Counted from the first letter of the stretch, positions 51,127 to 60,760 are shown. The stretch is 64,000 bases of DNA from Virgisporangium aurantiacum (GCF_016863635.1 NZ_BOPG01000048.1:124001-188000); one strand, 5' to 3'. Translations and numbers: made by a program. The notes: generated from the sequence alone by a model not told the origin.

Positions 51127-52221
51127 TTACGCCCGGATGTCACTGATCGCAGTGGCCAGGCGCTTCACGCCTTCCTCGACGTCTTCCGCCTTCACCGCCG
51201 AGTACGCCAGCCGCAGCGAGTGCCGACCGCCTTCGAGCAGGAAATCGCTGCCCTTCACGATCGCCACGCCGCGCTTCTCGGCGGCCGGCAGCAGCGCGTC
51301 GACGTCGACGGTGTCGGGCAGGTCGACCCACAGGAAGTAACCGCCGTCGGGCTCGGTGAAGCTGACACCGGGGACGTGCTCGCGCAGCGCCGCGGCGAGC
51401 GCCGAGACGCGCTCCTTCAGCGCGGCGTTCACGGTGGCGATCGAGCGGCCGATGTCACCGGAGACGCAGAACTGGTGGACGATCGCCTGCGACACCATGC
51501 CGGGCGAGATGTACAGGTTCGTGGCGCGCTTGGCGATGGCGGCGATCAGGTCGGCCGGTCCGACCAGGTATCCGACCCGCACGCCCGGGCACACCGTCTT
51601 GGTGAACGAACTGGCGTGCACCACGCTGTTGTTCTCGTCGAGCGACAGCATCGAGGGCAGCGCCTCGCCCCGGAACCGGATGTCGGCGTAGGGGTCGTCC
51701 TCGAAGATCGTGAAGCCGAACTCCTTGGCGAGCCCGAGCAGCGCGCGGCGCTTGTCGAGGCTCAGCGTGACACCGGCCGGGTTCTGGTAGTTCGGGATGA
51801 TGTGCGCCAGCTTCGGGCGGACGCCGCCTTCGAGCAGCTTGCGCAGTTCGTCGACGTCGAGGCCGTCTTCGGCCAGGGTGACCTGGTGGACGCGCGCGCC
51901 GAGGTTCGTCAGGTTGAGCAGCGTGCGGTCGTACGTGGGCCGCTCGACGACCACGTCGTCGCCGGACTTCACGAGGTGCTCGAACAGCAGCGCGTCGGCC
52001 TGCAGCGATCCGTTCGTGACCAGCACCTGCTCGGGCGCCACGCGGTGCTTGTCAGCGATCCACTTTCGCAACGGTAGGTAGCCGACCGACGTGCCGTACG
52101 CCGTGACGCCGGCCGGGTCGGCCTCGAAGGCGCGGGTGGCGGCCGCCGACAGGCCGGAGACGTCGATGATGTCCAGGCTGGGCGCACCGCGGGCGAACGA
52201 GATCAACTGCTGCGTGGTCAT
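51127..52221 (-). CDS. PLP-dependent aminotransferase (class I/II)
   Basis: A 364-residue fold type I aminotransferase of the MocR-without-HTH / 2-aminoadipate type. The PLP lysine is in SSFTKTVCPGVRVGYL, the phosphate and Asp site in FEDDPYADIRF, and substrate-binding Arg in the C-terminal region. Many members act on aromatic, branched or valine-type amino acids; the specific substrate is not clear. ATG at 52221 fits the family N-terminus (LISFARGAPSLD). Its terminator is the strong hairpin to the left. Confidence 0.88.
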   Translation of the reverse strand: MTTQQLISFARGAPSLDIIDVSGLSAAATRAFEADPAGVTAYGTSVGYLPLRKWIADKHRVAPEQVLVTNGSLQADALLFEHLVKSGDDVVVERPTYDRTLLNLTNLGARVHQVTLAEDGLDVDELRKLLEGGVRPKLAHIIPNYQNPAGVTLSLDKRRALLGLAKEFGFTIFEDDPYADIRFRGEALPSMLSLDENNSVVHASSFTKTVCPGVRVGYLVGPADLIAAIAKRATNLYISPGMVSQAIVHQFCVSGDIGRSIATVNAALKERVSALAAALREHVPGVSFTEPDGGYFLWVDLPDTVDVDALLPAAEKRGVAIVKGSDFLLEGGRHSLRLAYSAVKAEDVEEGVKRLATAISDIRA

Positions 52222-52241
52222 TCGCACAGAATATCGGCGGC

Positions 52242-52940
52242 TCAACCCAGCACCGCGAGTGCATTGCGTAGGTGGAACGGGACGTCGGCCTCCGGCGGCA
52301 ACCGTCCGCTCACGGCTTCGACGAACTGATCGTCGGGCAGGCGCACGGCGTCACCGTTGAATTCCCCCATCAGGTGGACGACCTGGGCGCCGCGGTCCGC
52401 GACCACCCCGACCTGCCCGTTTCTCTGCTCGGTGAGCGCGGACCGCGCGAACCGCAACCGCCAGTCGAGCCTGGCCGCGGACTCGGCTTCGCCGATCGGG
52501 ACTCCGGCGTCGTCGGCGTGGATGGCGCGCTCGGACGCGAGGTAGAACGACCACCGGCCGAGCGGATACGGCGCGCCGCCGGGGCCGGGGAACGCGGCGT
52601 GCGGGCCGCGCCGGCGCAGTTCGGTGTCGTTGCGGTCGACGCGGTCGCGCCATTCGTCGAGCAGTTCGAGGCCGGGCAGGTGGACGCGGCGGGTGAGCGC
52701 GGTCTCCCCGACGTACGACGCGGGCAGCGGCGCGCCGGCCAGCCGGGCGGCGGTGTCGTCTTCGACGCCGGCGAGGTGCGCGAGCAGGTCACGGCGGTTC
52801 CAGCCGGCGCAGCGGGTGGGCATCAGCCAGTCGTTGCCGTCGGCGAGCGCACGGTAGAACGCGTCGACGCGGGTGGCTTCGGCGGCCATGAGGTCGAACG
52901 GGTCCAGGTCGGCGAGTTCCGGCTCGTTCACAGTGGACAT
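52242..52940 (-). CDS. Mycothiol-dependent maleylpyruvate-isomerase-like (DinB) protein
   Basis: A 232-residue protein with the DinB-fold N-terminal domain of the mycothiol-dependent maleylpyruvate isomerase family. The metal-binding His is in LLAHLAGVEDDTAARLAG and a later segment is LYLASERAIHADDAG-like (SFYLASERAIHADDAG). The family carries out mycothiol-dependent reactions; the specific one is unknown. ATG at 52940 follows AAAGGGGTCAGGAC. It is separated by 20 bases from the aminotransferase gene on the same strand. Confidence 0.8.
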   Translation of the reverse strand: MSTVNEPELADLDPFDLMAAEATRVDAFYRALADGNDWLMPTRCAGWNRRDLLAHLAGVEDDTAARLAGAPLPASYVGETALTRRVHLPGLELLDEWRDRVDRNDTELRRRGPHAAFPGPGGAPYPLGRWSFYLASERAIHADDAGVPIGEAESAARLDWRLRFARSALTEQRNGQVGVVADRGAQVVHLMGEFNGDAVRLPDDQFVEAVSGRLPPEADVPFHLRNALAVLG

Positions 52941-53127
52941 GTCCTGACCCCTTTCCGGCTTCGCCGGATTCTCACCGCACAGGTCAACGGGAAGGTGTCC
53001 AGCGAATTTCCTTTTTCTTACAATGCTCAACTTGTATCTGGGGGTCGTTTTTCGCTGAAGGTCAAAACGGGCGCTTAGACTCGGGTTCGTTGATGAATCT
53101 GTCGGGTCGATGGGATAGAACGGAGCC

Positions 53128-53694
53128 ATGACTATGACCGCTTCAGTGCCCCGCGGTACAGATTCGTGGACCTTCGAGGATCTCCATGCTCTTCCCGAGG
53201 ATGGCAAACGGTACGAGCTCATCGACGGGAGACTTCTGGTGAGCCCCCAACCGGCCGTGCTCCACTACGGAGTCGTCAACCGTCTGCATGAGTTGCTGGT
53301 CCTGCAGGGGCCGAAGCACCTCATTGTTGGCCAGAACGGCGGTGTCCTCAAGCGTGCGCGCAAAGACACCTACCTCGTTCCCGACATCCTCGTCACGCCG
53401 ATGAGCGCGCTCAAAGGACCCCTGGCGGTGTTCGACCCGAAGGACGCCGTGCTGGTGGTGGAGGTCCTGTCGCCCGGTAGCCGCAAGAACGACAATGTCA
53501 CCAAGCGGCACTACTACGGCTGGATGGGGGTTCCGCACTACTGGATCGTCGACCCGATCGCCCGCCAGCTATCCGTCATGACCCTCGACGCAGACAATTC
53601 GACGTACCGCGATGTCGTAACCGTGGAAGTGGGCGAGGAATGGCGCACCGAGGAACCCTTTCCCGTTACGCTCGATCCCGCCGAATTCTGCTGA
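53128..53694 (+). CDS. Uma2-family endonuclease-like protein
   Basis: A 188-residue Uma2 family protein (PD-(D/E)xK fold). LPEDGKRYELIDGRLLVSP opens the domain and PDILV, AVLVVEVLSPGSRKND supply the core motif with Asp and Glu; YWIVDPIARQLSVM follows. Uma2 proteins are numerous in actinobacteria and cyanobacteria and their targets are unknown. ATG at 53128 is preceded by a lower-GC, 187-base region with TTGATG and GATAGA promoter-like boxes. It is convergent with the CBS gene. Confidence 0.88.
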   Translation: MTMTASVPRGTDSWTFEDLHALPEDGKRYELIDGRLLVSPQPAVLHYGVVNRLHELLVLQGPKHLIVGQNGGVLKRARKDTYLVPDILVTPMSALKGPLAVFDPKDAVLVVEVLSPGSRKNDNVTKRHYYGWMGVPHYWIVDPIARQLSVMTLDADNSTYRDVVTVEVGEEWRTEEPFPVTLDPAEFC

Positions 53695-53746
53695 CCGAAT
53701 ACCAGGGCTCCCGTGTGACAGAACGGGAGCCCGCAATCCGCGAAAG

Positions 53747-54127
53747 CTAGGCCGGAACGCGTACCCAGCAGCGAAGAATGTCACGTACCGATATGACACC
53801 CTGCACCTCGCCCGATTCCATCACCACGAGATGCCGGAAGCCGCCCCGCACCATCGCCTGCGCCGCTTCCTCGAGCGTCCAGGTCGGCGCCGCGTACACG
53901 ACGTCCCAGGTGATGTGCTCGGCGGCCTGTTCGGTGTCCGGATCGAGTCCCCGCCCGAGGGCGTTGAGTACGTCCCGCTCGGTGATGATGCCGAGGCCCT
54001 CGCTGTCGGGATCGAGAACCACGGCTGAGCCGACCTTGCGCTCGGACATCAGCTCGGCCGCCTGCCGGAGCGTGTGCCCTGGGCCGACCTGGAGCACGGC
54101 GTTGCTCATTGCTTCGTGAACCAGCAT
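53747..54127 (-). CDS. Two-CBS-domain protein
   Basis: A 126-residue stand-alone pair of CBS domains: VGPGHTLRQAAELMSERKVG...GIITERDVLNALGRG and APTWTLEEAAQAMVRGGFRHL...GVISVRDILR. These bind adenosine nucleotides, and similar actinobacterial proteins are linked to hypoxia or energy sensing. It lies close to the GuaB1 gene, which itself contains CBS domains, but on the opposite strand. ATG at 54127 is preceded by AGTGGGGGTGCG. Confidence 0.88.
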   Translation of the reverse strand: MLVHEAMSNAVLQVGPGHTLRQAAELMSERKVGSAVVLDPDSEGLGIITERDVLNALGRGLDPDTEQAAEHITWDVVYAAPTWTLEEAAQAMVRGGFRHLVVMESGEVQGVISVRDILRCWVRVPA

Positions 54128-54220
54128 GGGCGCACCCCCACTTCGTTGTGAACGCACAGTTGCGAACGCACGGTACCGACATCCTCACGGCCCGATCGAT
54201 GAGTTACAACCCCTGCGGGG

Positions 54221-54685
54221 ATGGATAGCGTCAGTCGGGTGACACCTCTGCGTTGTGCCGCCGCCGTGATCGTCGACGACCTGGGCAGGGTCTTCCTCCA
54301 ACGCCGCTCCCCCACGCGCCGCCTGTTCCCCGACACGTGGGACATCGTCGGCGGTCACCTCGAAGCCGGTGAGTCGGCGCTCGACGCGCTGCGGCGCGAG
54401 ATCACCGAGGAGACCGGTTGGCGGCTCGCGGAGGTGCTGGTCGCCCTTGATCCGATGACCTACACCGGCGACGACGGTCGGCTCCGCATCGAGGAGGACT
54501 TCGTGGTGCGGGTCGACGGTGACCTGGCGAGCCCTCGGCTGGAGGCCGGCAAGCACACCGAGTACCGGTGGATCACGGAAGCGGAGGTGCCCGACCTGTT
54601 CGCGGGGGAGCCGGCCTGCCTCGCGAACGACATGATGCGAGCGCTGCTCACCGCGGCATTCGCGGAGCTACGAAGCGGTAATTGA
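54221..54685 (+). CDS. Nudix hydrolase
   Basis: A 154-residue Nudix protein. The Nudix box GGHLEAGESALDALRREITEETGW matches GX5EX7REUXEEXGU, though cited here in part as GGHLEAGES and REITEETGW. The domain is complete; substrate unknown. ATG at 54221 or GTG at 54239 may start it. The stop is 35 bases before guaB1 on the same strand, so it may clean purine nucleotides in the same pathway, but that is only positional. Confidence 0.85.
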   Translation: MDSVSRVTPLRCAAAVIVDDLGRVFLQRRSPTRRLFPDTWDIVGGHLEAGESALDALRREITEETGWRLAEVLVALDPMTYTGDDGRLRIEEDFVVRVDGDLASPRLEAGKHTEYRWITEAEVPDLFAGEPACLANDMMRALLTAAFAELRSGN

Positions 54686-54720
54686 CCGTATCTCGACAAG
54701 ATCGTGGAAATACTTGGATT

Positions 54721-56157
54721 ATGCGCTTCCTGTACGAGTCACCGCCGCCGTACGACCTGACCTTCGACGATGTGTTCATGGTGCCGGGCCGGTCGGCCGT
54801 CGACTCCCGGTACGCCGTCGACCTTGCCGCCAAGGACGGCTCGGGCACCACGATCCCGCTCGTGGTCGCGAACATGACCGCCGTCGCCGGTCGGCGGATG
54901 GCCGAGACCGTCGCCCGGCGCGGGGGCATCACCGTCATTCCGCAGGACATCCCGATCGACGTGGTGGCGGAGGTGGTGTCGTGGGTGAAGCAGCGGCACC
55001 TCGTCCACGACACGCCGATCACGCTGGGCCGCACCGACACCGTCTCCGACGCGCTCGCCCTGTTGCCGAAGCGGGCGCACGGCGCGGTGATCGTCGTCGA
55101 GTCGGGCCGGCCGATCGGCGTGGTCACCGAGCGCGACTGCCTCGACGTCGACCGGTTCACCCAGCTCGGCCAGGTGATGACGCCGAACCCGTTCACCTTG
55201 CCGGCGACGGTCACGCCGGAGGACGCGTTCGACCGGCTCACCGCCGCGCACCACCAGATCGCGCCGGTTGTCGACGCGAACGGCCACCTGTGCGGCGTCC
55301 TCACCCGCAAGGGCGCGTTGCGAGCGACGCTCTACAAGCCGGCGGTCGACGCCGAGGGCCGGCTGCGGATCGGCGCGGCGATCGGCATCACCGGCGACGT
55401 CGCGGGCCGGGCCGACAAGCTGCTCGCCGCCGGTGTCGACCTGCTCGTCGTCGACACGGCGCACGGCCACCAGGAGCGCATGATCAGGGCGCTGCAGGCG
55501 GTCACCCGGTTGAAGCCGTCGGTGCCGGTCGCCGCGGGCAACGTCGTCACCGCCGAGGGGGTGCGTGACCTCGTGGAGGCAGGCGCGAACATCGTCAAGG
55601 TGGGCGTCGGGCCGGGTGCGATGTGCACCACCCGCATGATGACGGGCGTGGGCCGGCCACAGTTCTCCGCGGTGCTCGAATGCGCCGCCGAGGCCCGCCG
55701 CCTCGGTGCACACGCCTGGGCCGACGGCGGGGTGCGCAACCCGCGCGACGTCGCGCTGGCGCTCGCGGCCGGCGCGTCGAACGTCATGGTCGGGTCGTGG
55801 CTGGCCGGCACGCACGAGTCGCCCGGCGACCCGATGCGCGACCCCGACGGCCGGATCTACAAGGAGAGCTTCGGCATGGCGTCGGCCCGGGCGGTGCACC
55901 GGCGCACCGCCGAGGACACCGCGTACGAGCGGGCCCGCAAGGCGCTGTTCGAGGAGGGGATCTCCAGCGGACGGATGTACCTCGATCCCCGCCGGCCCGG
56001 GGTAGAGGACATCATCGATGCTATGGTCGCCGGCGTCCGCAGCGCGTGCACCTATGCCGGCGCCGCCGACCTCACCGAGTTCGCCGAGCGGGCGGTGGTA
56101 GGGGTGCAGAGCCAGGCCGGCTACAACGAAGGGAAGCCCTTACCGGATGGATGGTGA
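54721..56157 (+). CDS. guaB1: GuaB1-family IMP dehydrogenase-related protein (GMP reductase)
   Basis: A 478-residue TIM-barrel enzyme of the IMPDH/GMPR family with an inserted pair of CBS domains (ITLGRTDTVSDALALLPKR and VTPEDAFDRLTAAHHQIAP). The catalytic loop is GPGAMCTTRMMTGVG with the nucleophilic Cys. In actinobacteria GuaB1 is separate from the true GuaB2 and acts as a GMP reductase. Upstream sequence (LTFDDVFMVPGRS) is typical. ATG at 54721. It overlaps the next membrane-protein gene by 11 bases. Confidence 0.93.
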   Translation: MRFLYESPPPYDLTFDDVFMVPGRSAVDSRYAVDLAAKDGSGTTIPLVVANMTAVAGRRMAETVARRGGITVIPQDIPIDVVAEVVSWVKQRHLVHDTPITLGRTDTVSDALALLPKRAHGAVIVVESGRPIGVVTERDCLDVDRFTQLGQVMTPNPFTLPATVTPEDAFDRLTAAHHQIAPVVDANGHLCGVLTRKGALRATLYKPAVDAEGRLRIGAAIGITGDVAGRADKLLAAGVDLLVVDTAHGHQERMIRALQAVTRLKPSVPVAAGNVVTAEGVRDLVEAGANIVKVGVGPGAMCTTRMMTGVGRPQFSAVLECAAEARRLGAHAWADGGVRNPRDVALALAAGASNVMVGSWLAGTHESPGDPMRDPDGRIYKESFGMASARAVHRRTAEDTAYERARKALFEEGISSGRMYLDPRRPGVEDIIDAMVAGVRSACTYAGAADLTEFAERAVVGVQSQAGYNEGKPLPDGW

Positions 56158-57100
56158 GGCAGCCGGCGGCGAAAACGCCGAGGCGGCCGGCGGCGAAAAC
56201 GCCGAGGCGGCCGGCGGCGAAAACGCTGAGGCGGCCGGCGGCGAAAGCGCCGAGACAGCCAGTGGCGACAACCGCGGGAACGGCGGGAACGGCCGGGCGC
56301 GGTGGCCGTGGGTGTTCGGCGGCGTGCTGCTGTTCGGCCTCCTGGTCGCGGCGAGCGGGCTGATTCTCGCCTCGATTCCGGTCACCGTGCAGGGCGCGGC
56401 GCTGTGCGTCGTCGGTGCCGCCGGGTTGGTGTTCACCGGTGCTGTCCGCCGGCCGCGGCTGCCCCGGCCGGTACCGGTTGCGCTGCCCCTCGGCGCGTTG
56501 GTGCTGGTGGCCACGGCCGTGGAGAACGCGAGGGTCGGCTTGTCGGCGTGGGCGCCGCTCGGTCTGCTGGTGGGTGCCGCCCTCCTCAGCGTCCCGATCC
56601 GGGCGCTGCCGCCGGTGCAGCGGCCGGTGAAGGAACCCAGCGCGGCGGTGGTGCTCGTCGTGATCGGGCTGGTGCTGATGGTCGGGTACGAAGCACTCAA
56701 CCACCTGCTCACACCGGACGCCGGGCAACTGCCGTCGTACCTCGCGGCGGTCGGGATGCCGTTCGCCGCGGCGGTCTCCGCCGGTGCGCTGGCCGTGCTG
56801 GCCGCGACGCGGGGCGGGGTCGCCGGTGTGGCCGCCGCGGGCGCGCTGGTGCTGGTCTCGGCGGGGCTGTACATGAGCCAGGCGGCCGGTGACGCGTGGT
56901 GGAGCCGGCAGCAGCAGGAGACCGGTAACCGGGCCGCCGCCATTCTGGTGCAGACGATCAGCACCGACAACTACGCGGTCGCGGTCTCGTTCGGGACGTA
57001 CGGGGCCGAGTCGGCCGCGGCGACGGCGCTCGTCGTGGTCGGACTGGTGCTCACGGTTGCCGGATGGTGGTGGGCGGCAGCACGCCGGGCCGCCGGATAG
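56147..57100 (+). CDS. Polytopic membrane protein with repetitive acidic N-terminus
   Basis: A 317-residue protein. The N-terminus is four copies of EAAGGENA-like octapeptide, coded by 24-base tandem repeats, then about seven transmembrane helices, and a short extracytosolic loop with WWSRQQQETGNRAA. No family is recognised; position at the head of the polysaccharide genes and before an O-antigen-ligase-like gene suggests a role in envelope polymer export or assembly. The start overlaps the guaB1 stop region (ATG 56147, stop 56157). Confidence 0.7.
   Translation: MDGEAAGGENAEAAGGENAEAAGGENAEAAGGESAETASGDNRGNGGNGRARWPWVFGGVLLFGLLVAASGLILASIPVTVQGAALCVVGAAGLVFTGAVRRPRLPRPVPVALPLGALVLVATAVENARVGLSAWAPLGLLVGAALLSVPIRALPPVQRPVKEPSAAVVLVVIGLVLMVGYEALNHLLTPDAGQLPSYLAAVGMPFAAAVSAGALAVLAATRGGVAGVAAAGALVLVSAGLYMSQAAGDAWWSRQQQETGNRAAAILVQTISTDNYAVAVSFGTYGAESAAATALVVVGLVLTVAGWWWAAARRAAG
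56154..56250 (+). repeat. 24-bp tandem repeat at the 5' end of the membrane-protein gene
   Basis: Four near-perfect 24-base units (core gcggccggcggcgaaaacgc) are arranged in tandem. The unit is a multiple of three, and copies differ by one or two bases, with the last copies more degenerate. Copy-number change would vary the length of the N-terminal arm without a frameshift. Confidence 0.85.
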
Positions 57101-57113
57101 GGTGCACGCCATC

Positions 57114-58547
57114 ATGATGGGACGCATCAGGCAATGGTGGATCGCTGTCGGCGTTGCGGTCGTCGCACTGGGTGCGGCTGCCACCGAACTGGCGGTCGGT
57201 GACGGATTCGGGTCCGCGATCAAGGCATTCGTCGCCGGTGCGCTCGCCGCACTGGTGGCCGTGCTCGCCCTGACGCTGCCGGGCGTCACCTGGCGGGGTC
57301 TCCTGTTCGGGGCCTTCTTCATCAGTTCCGGGCTCGCGGCCTGGGTGTTCATGGACCAGCCGCTGGTCATCTGGGTCCTGATCGGAATCCAGGGCGCGGT
57401 CTGCCTGTTCTGGGGCTGGCCCTACCTCGCCAACCTCAAGGAGAGCGTGAAGCTGGGCACCACCTGGCTCGGCGTCTCCTACTGGGTGTTCGGCGTCATC
57501 GGCGCGTTGCTGGTGTTCGACGTCGGCGTCACCGCGCAGCGGATCGCCTACGCCGGGATCGCCGGGCTGGCCGTCGCCGCCGCGGTCGGGCTGGTGCGCC
57601 GCACCGGCGTCGACCTGAGCATCGGGGTCGTGGCCGCGTTCCTGTTCGCGCTCGCGGCGATCCTGCTGTCGGGCTCGGGCAACCTGTTCGAGTCGGTGCA
57701 CACCGTGCCGCCGGGACCGTGGGGCAAGAGTTTCGAGTACCGGTTCTGGGGCGGCGAGTACCTGCTCTACCACCCGAACGCGCTCGCCGGCCTGGCCGTG
57801 ATGGTGGCGATCCGGATCGGCCCCGACAAGACGTTCGCCGCGTGGCAGCGGCTCGCGGTCACCGGGGTTGCCGGCCTCGTGGTGTACGCGACGAACTCGC
57901 GCGCCGGGTTCGTGCTGCTCGGCGTCGCCGGCGTGGTGCACGCGGCGCTGCTGTTCTGGCGTCGCCGCCAGGACGTCCCGAACCTGCCCGATTACCGCTC
58001 TACCCGGAACACCCTCGCTGCCATCGCTGTGCCGTTCGTGGTGCTGGGCCTGGTACTGGTCGCATCCGGTGGGGTGCAGGGCTTCCTCGGCAGGGAGCGG
58101 TACGGCAGCGGCGGGGTCACCAGTGGACGCGTCGACACGTGGAAGTTCGTCATCGAGGAGTGGCAGGACGCCGGCGTCGTCGACAAGGCGTTCGGTGACA
58201 CCAAGACCGCCCGCGCCGTCGTGAAGCGCCCGGGTGGCGAAGGCCTGCTGCTGCCGACCGACAGTTCGGCGGTCGGCTCGCTCCGGCGCGGCGGCGTGCT
58301 CGGCGTGATCGCGTTCCTGCTCGGGCTCGGGCTGGTGCTGTGGCACGCGCTGGCCTGGGTGATCCGGCGCGGTCCACCGGCAGAGGCCTGGTTCGTCATG
58401 GCGGCGATCGCCGCGGTGCCGACGATGGCCCTCAACGACTGGCTGCTCGGCGGCACCGGCGGAACGTTCTGGGTGCTACTGCTCACCGGCGAGGCGTACC
58501 TGCTGGCGAAGAGTCAGGTGGCGTCCCAGGAGACCGTCTCGGTGTAG
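57114..58547 (+). CDS. O-antigen ligase/polymerase-like (Wzy_C) membrane protein
   Basis: A 477-residue protein with about 11-12 hydrophobic helices and a large external loop holding conserved-looking features (NSRAGFVLLGVAG, SGRVDTWKFVIEEWQ) typical of the Wzy_C/O-antigen ligase domain. It would join or polymerise undecaprenyl-linked glycans at the membrane. ATG at 57114 is the best start. It overlaps the convergent GH2 gene by 34 bases at its end. It forms a pair with the upstream membrane protein. Confidence 0.8.
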   Translation: MMGRIRQWWIAVGVAVVALGAAATELAVGDGFGSAIKAFVAGALAALVAVLALTLPGVTWRGLLFGAFFISSGLAAWVFMDQPLVIWVLIGIQGAVCLFWGWPYLANLKESVKLGTTWLGVSYWVFGVIGALLVFDVGVTAQRIAYAGIAGLAVAAAVGLVRRTGVDLSIGVVAAFLFALAAILLSGSGNLFESVHTVPPGPWGKSFEYRFWGGEYLLYHPNALAGLAVMVAIRIGPDKTFAAWQRLAVTGVAGLVVYATNSRAGFVLLGVAGVVHAALLFWRRRQDVPNLPDYRSTRNTLAAIAVPFVVLGLVLVASGGVQGFLGRERYGSGGVTSGRVDTWKFVIEEWQDAGVVDKAFGDTKTARAVVKRPGGEGLLLPTDSSAVGSLRRGGVLGVIAFLLGLGLVLWHALAWVIRRGPPAEAWFVMAAIAAVPTMALNDWLLGGTGGTFWVLLLTGEAYLLAKSQVASQETVSV

Positions 58548-60640
58548 TTCTTGCCGCCGCGGGTGCCCGTCACCTCGACCTTGTTCTCGCCCGCGACCAG
58601 CGTGACCGGCCAGGTGAACACGCCCGGATTCACGGTCGTGGCCTGCCCGGCGGACACGCCGTTGATCGTGAGCGACACGTCGGGCAGCGTGCTGTACACC
58701 TTCACCGTGGTCCGGCCGGCCGGCCGGTCGGTCCACCGGCTGCTGGTGATGTGGACGAACGGGGTGTCGGTCCACACCGCCTTGTAGAAGTAGAACGCGT
58801 CCTTGCGGATCTTGCGGTCGTACGTCACCAGGCCCTTGTCGTTGCGGCCCGGCGAGTCGCCCTCGGCACGCATGTCGGCGGCGAAGTCGAACATGTTCCA
58901 GACGAACGTGCCCCACAGGTACGGCCGGGCCGAGATCTGCGTCCAGTACCGCTCGTGGAACGAGGACTGGTACTCCTCCGGATGCCACTGGCCGCCCGCG
59001 GTCGGCGCCACCGCGCCGGTGTCGTGCTGGCTGACGCTCGCACCGGCCCCGTACTCGCTCAGCCCCACCGGCCGGTTCGGGTACGTGGTGCGGACGTTGT
59101 CGAGGAACGGGCCGAGCTGCTCGCAACTGCCGTAGTACCAGCCGTAGTACCGGTTGTAGCCGGCCGCCGCGGCGTGCTTGTCGAGCCCGCCGTTGATGTG
59201 GACCTGTGCGTGCGCGTAGGCCGACCAGCGGGTCGGGTCCTCCTCCGCCACGATGGTGTTGAGCCGGTCCATCAGCGCGTTCACCGGACCGTCGTCGACC
59301 TGCTGCTCGTTGCCGATCCCCCAGAACACCACCGACGGGTGGTTGTAGTTCTGCCGGATCATCTCCCGGATCTGCTGCTCGACGTTCGCGGCGAACGCGT
59401 CGCCCAGCGTGATGTAGTCGACCAGCGGGATCTCCGTCCACACCAGGTACCCGCGCTTGTCGGACAGGTCGTAGACGGTCTGGCTCTGCTGGTAGTGGGC
59501 GGTACGCAGGGCGTTGACGCCCATCTCGTCCATGAGGTCGAAGTCGGTGGTCTCCTCCGCCGCCGTCACCGCCCAGCCCTTGTCGGGCCGGTCCTGGTGC
59601 CGGTTGACGCCGTGCAGCGGGTGCCGCTTGTCGTTGAGGATCAGCCCGTTCGCCGGGTCGAGCGCGACCGTGCGGAACCCGAGCGGCTCGGTGACCACGT
59701 CGGTGACCCGGCCCGAGGCGGCGTCGATCACCTCGGCACTGGCCTTGTACAGGTACGGGTCGGCCTTGCCGTTCCAGCGGTGCGGTTTCGGCACCTCCAC
59801 GCTGCGGACCACGCGCGCCTGCCCGCCGGCGGCCACCGTCACGTCGTCACCCGTCGCCGCCGCGACCGGGGCGCCCGCCGCATCCGCGATGAGCGCGCGC
59901 ACGGCGACCTTCCGCGGCGTAGCGCCGTTGTTGCGGACGAGCGTGGTGACCTCGACCGTGGCCGACGCGTCGGTCAGGGAGCGGGTCCGCAGGTAGACGC
60001 CGGGCCCGGCGTGGTCGAGCGGGTCGATCGCGAGCGGGTCGGTGACCCACAGTCCCACCCCGCGGTAGAGGCCGCCGAACACCGTGAAGTCGCCGCTGAG
60101 CGGCGCGACGTCGATGTTCTTCGAGTTGTCGACGCGAACCGCGATGACGTTGTCGGCGCCCGGCTTCAGCGCGTCGGTGACGTCGAAGCGGAAGCGGGCG
60201 AAGCCGCCCTCGTGCCGCCCGACGTGAGTTCCGTTGATCCAGACCTCGGTGACCAGGCTCGCGCCGTCGAACTGCAGGTACTGGCGGCGACCGGCCTGCC
60301 CGGGCGGCACCGCGTAGTGGCGGCGGTAGACCCCGGCGCCGCGCGTGTAGTTGTTGCCGCCGTCCTGGCCGTCCTGGCCGTTCCAGGTGTGCGGGACGTT
60401 GACCGTGGCCCAGGTGCTGTCGTCGAACTCCGGCCCGGTGGCGCCCGGAACGTCGCCGTAGTGGAACCGCCACCCGTCGTCGAGCCCGACCCATTTCCGG
60501 GTGGGGCCGGCGGCCAACCACACCCCGGCCTCCGACGCCCGGAGCACCGACGGTGCCGCGGCAGCGAGTCCTGCGGCGAGAAGCACGAGGCAGGTCGCCA
60601 TGACGAGCGCACCGTGCAGGCGAAGCCGGTTCGGCATCAA
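58514..60640 (-). CDS. Secreted glycoside hydrolase family 2 (beta-galactosidase-like)
   Basis: A 708-residue exported enzyme. It has a signal peptide (LVMATCLVLLAAGLAAAAP), an N-terminal sugar-binding jelly roll (GLDDGWRFHYGDVPG), an immunoglobulin-like middle domain and a TIM barrel. The acid/base is in FWGIGNEQQ and the nucleophile in GLSEYGAGA, as in GH2 beta-galactosidases/glucuronidases; a C-terminal Ig-like domain (DVSLTINGVSAGQATT) follows. Substrate specificity is not evident. Its place within polysaccharide genes suggests remodelling of the same polymer, or it may just use external sugars. Confidence 0.9.
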   Translation of the reverse strand: MMPNRLRLHGALVMATCLVLLAAGLAAAAPSVLRASEAGVWLAAGPTRKWVGLDDGWRFHYGDVPGATGPEFDDSTWATVNVPHTWNGQDGQDGGNNYTRGAGVYRRHYAVPPGQAGRRQYLQFDGASLVTEVWINGTHVGRHEGGFARFRFDVTDALKPGADNVIAVRVDNSKNIDVAPLSGDFTVFGGLYRGVGLWVTDPLAIDPLDHAGPGVYLRTRSLTDASATVEVTTLVRNNGATPRKVAVRALIADAAGAPVAAATGDDVTVAAGGQARVVRSVEVPKPHRWNGKADPYLYKASAEVIDAASGRVTDVVTEPLGFRTVALDPANGLILNDKRHPLHGVNRHQDRPDKGWAVTAAEETTDFDLMDEMGVNALRTAHYQQSQTVYDLSDKRGYLVWTEIPLVDYITLGDAFAANVEQQIREMIRQNYNHPSVVFWGIGNEQQVDDGPVNALMDRLNTIVAEEDPTRWSAYAHAQVHINGGLDKHAAAAGYNRYYGWYYGSCEQLGPFLDNVRTTYPNRPVGLSEYGAGASVSQHDTGAVAPTAGGQWHPEEYQSSFHERYWTQISARPYLWGTFVWNMFDFAADMRAEGDSPGRNDKGLVTYDRKIRKDAFYFYKAVWTDTPFVHITSSRWTDRPAGRTTVKVYSTLPDVSLTINGVSAGQATTVNPGVFTWPVTLVAGENKVEVTGTRGGKNYTETVSWDAT

Positions 60641-60760
60641 CCGTCCTTAGGCTGGCAGCAGCTGGTTTGTCGCCGAAAGAGGCGACGAGATGTGTCGCTG
60701 AACTATACGGATGGATGGCAACGGCGGTCGCCCTCGTCCGGTCGTTTACCGTCTTCCGTC

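Noticed and set aside
58340..60760. A long plus-strand frame running into the GT2 gene (opposite the GH2 gene)
   Set aside because: Only the part from 60761 matches a protein family; the rest is antisense to the GH2 gene and has shadow composition.
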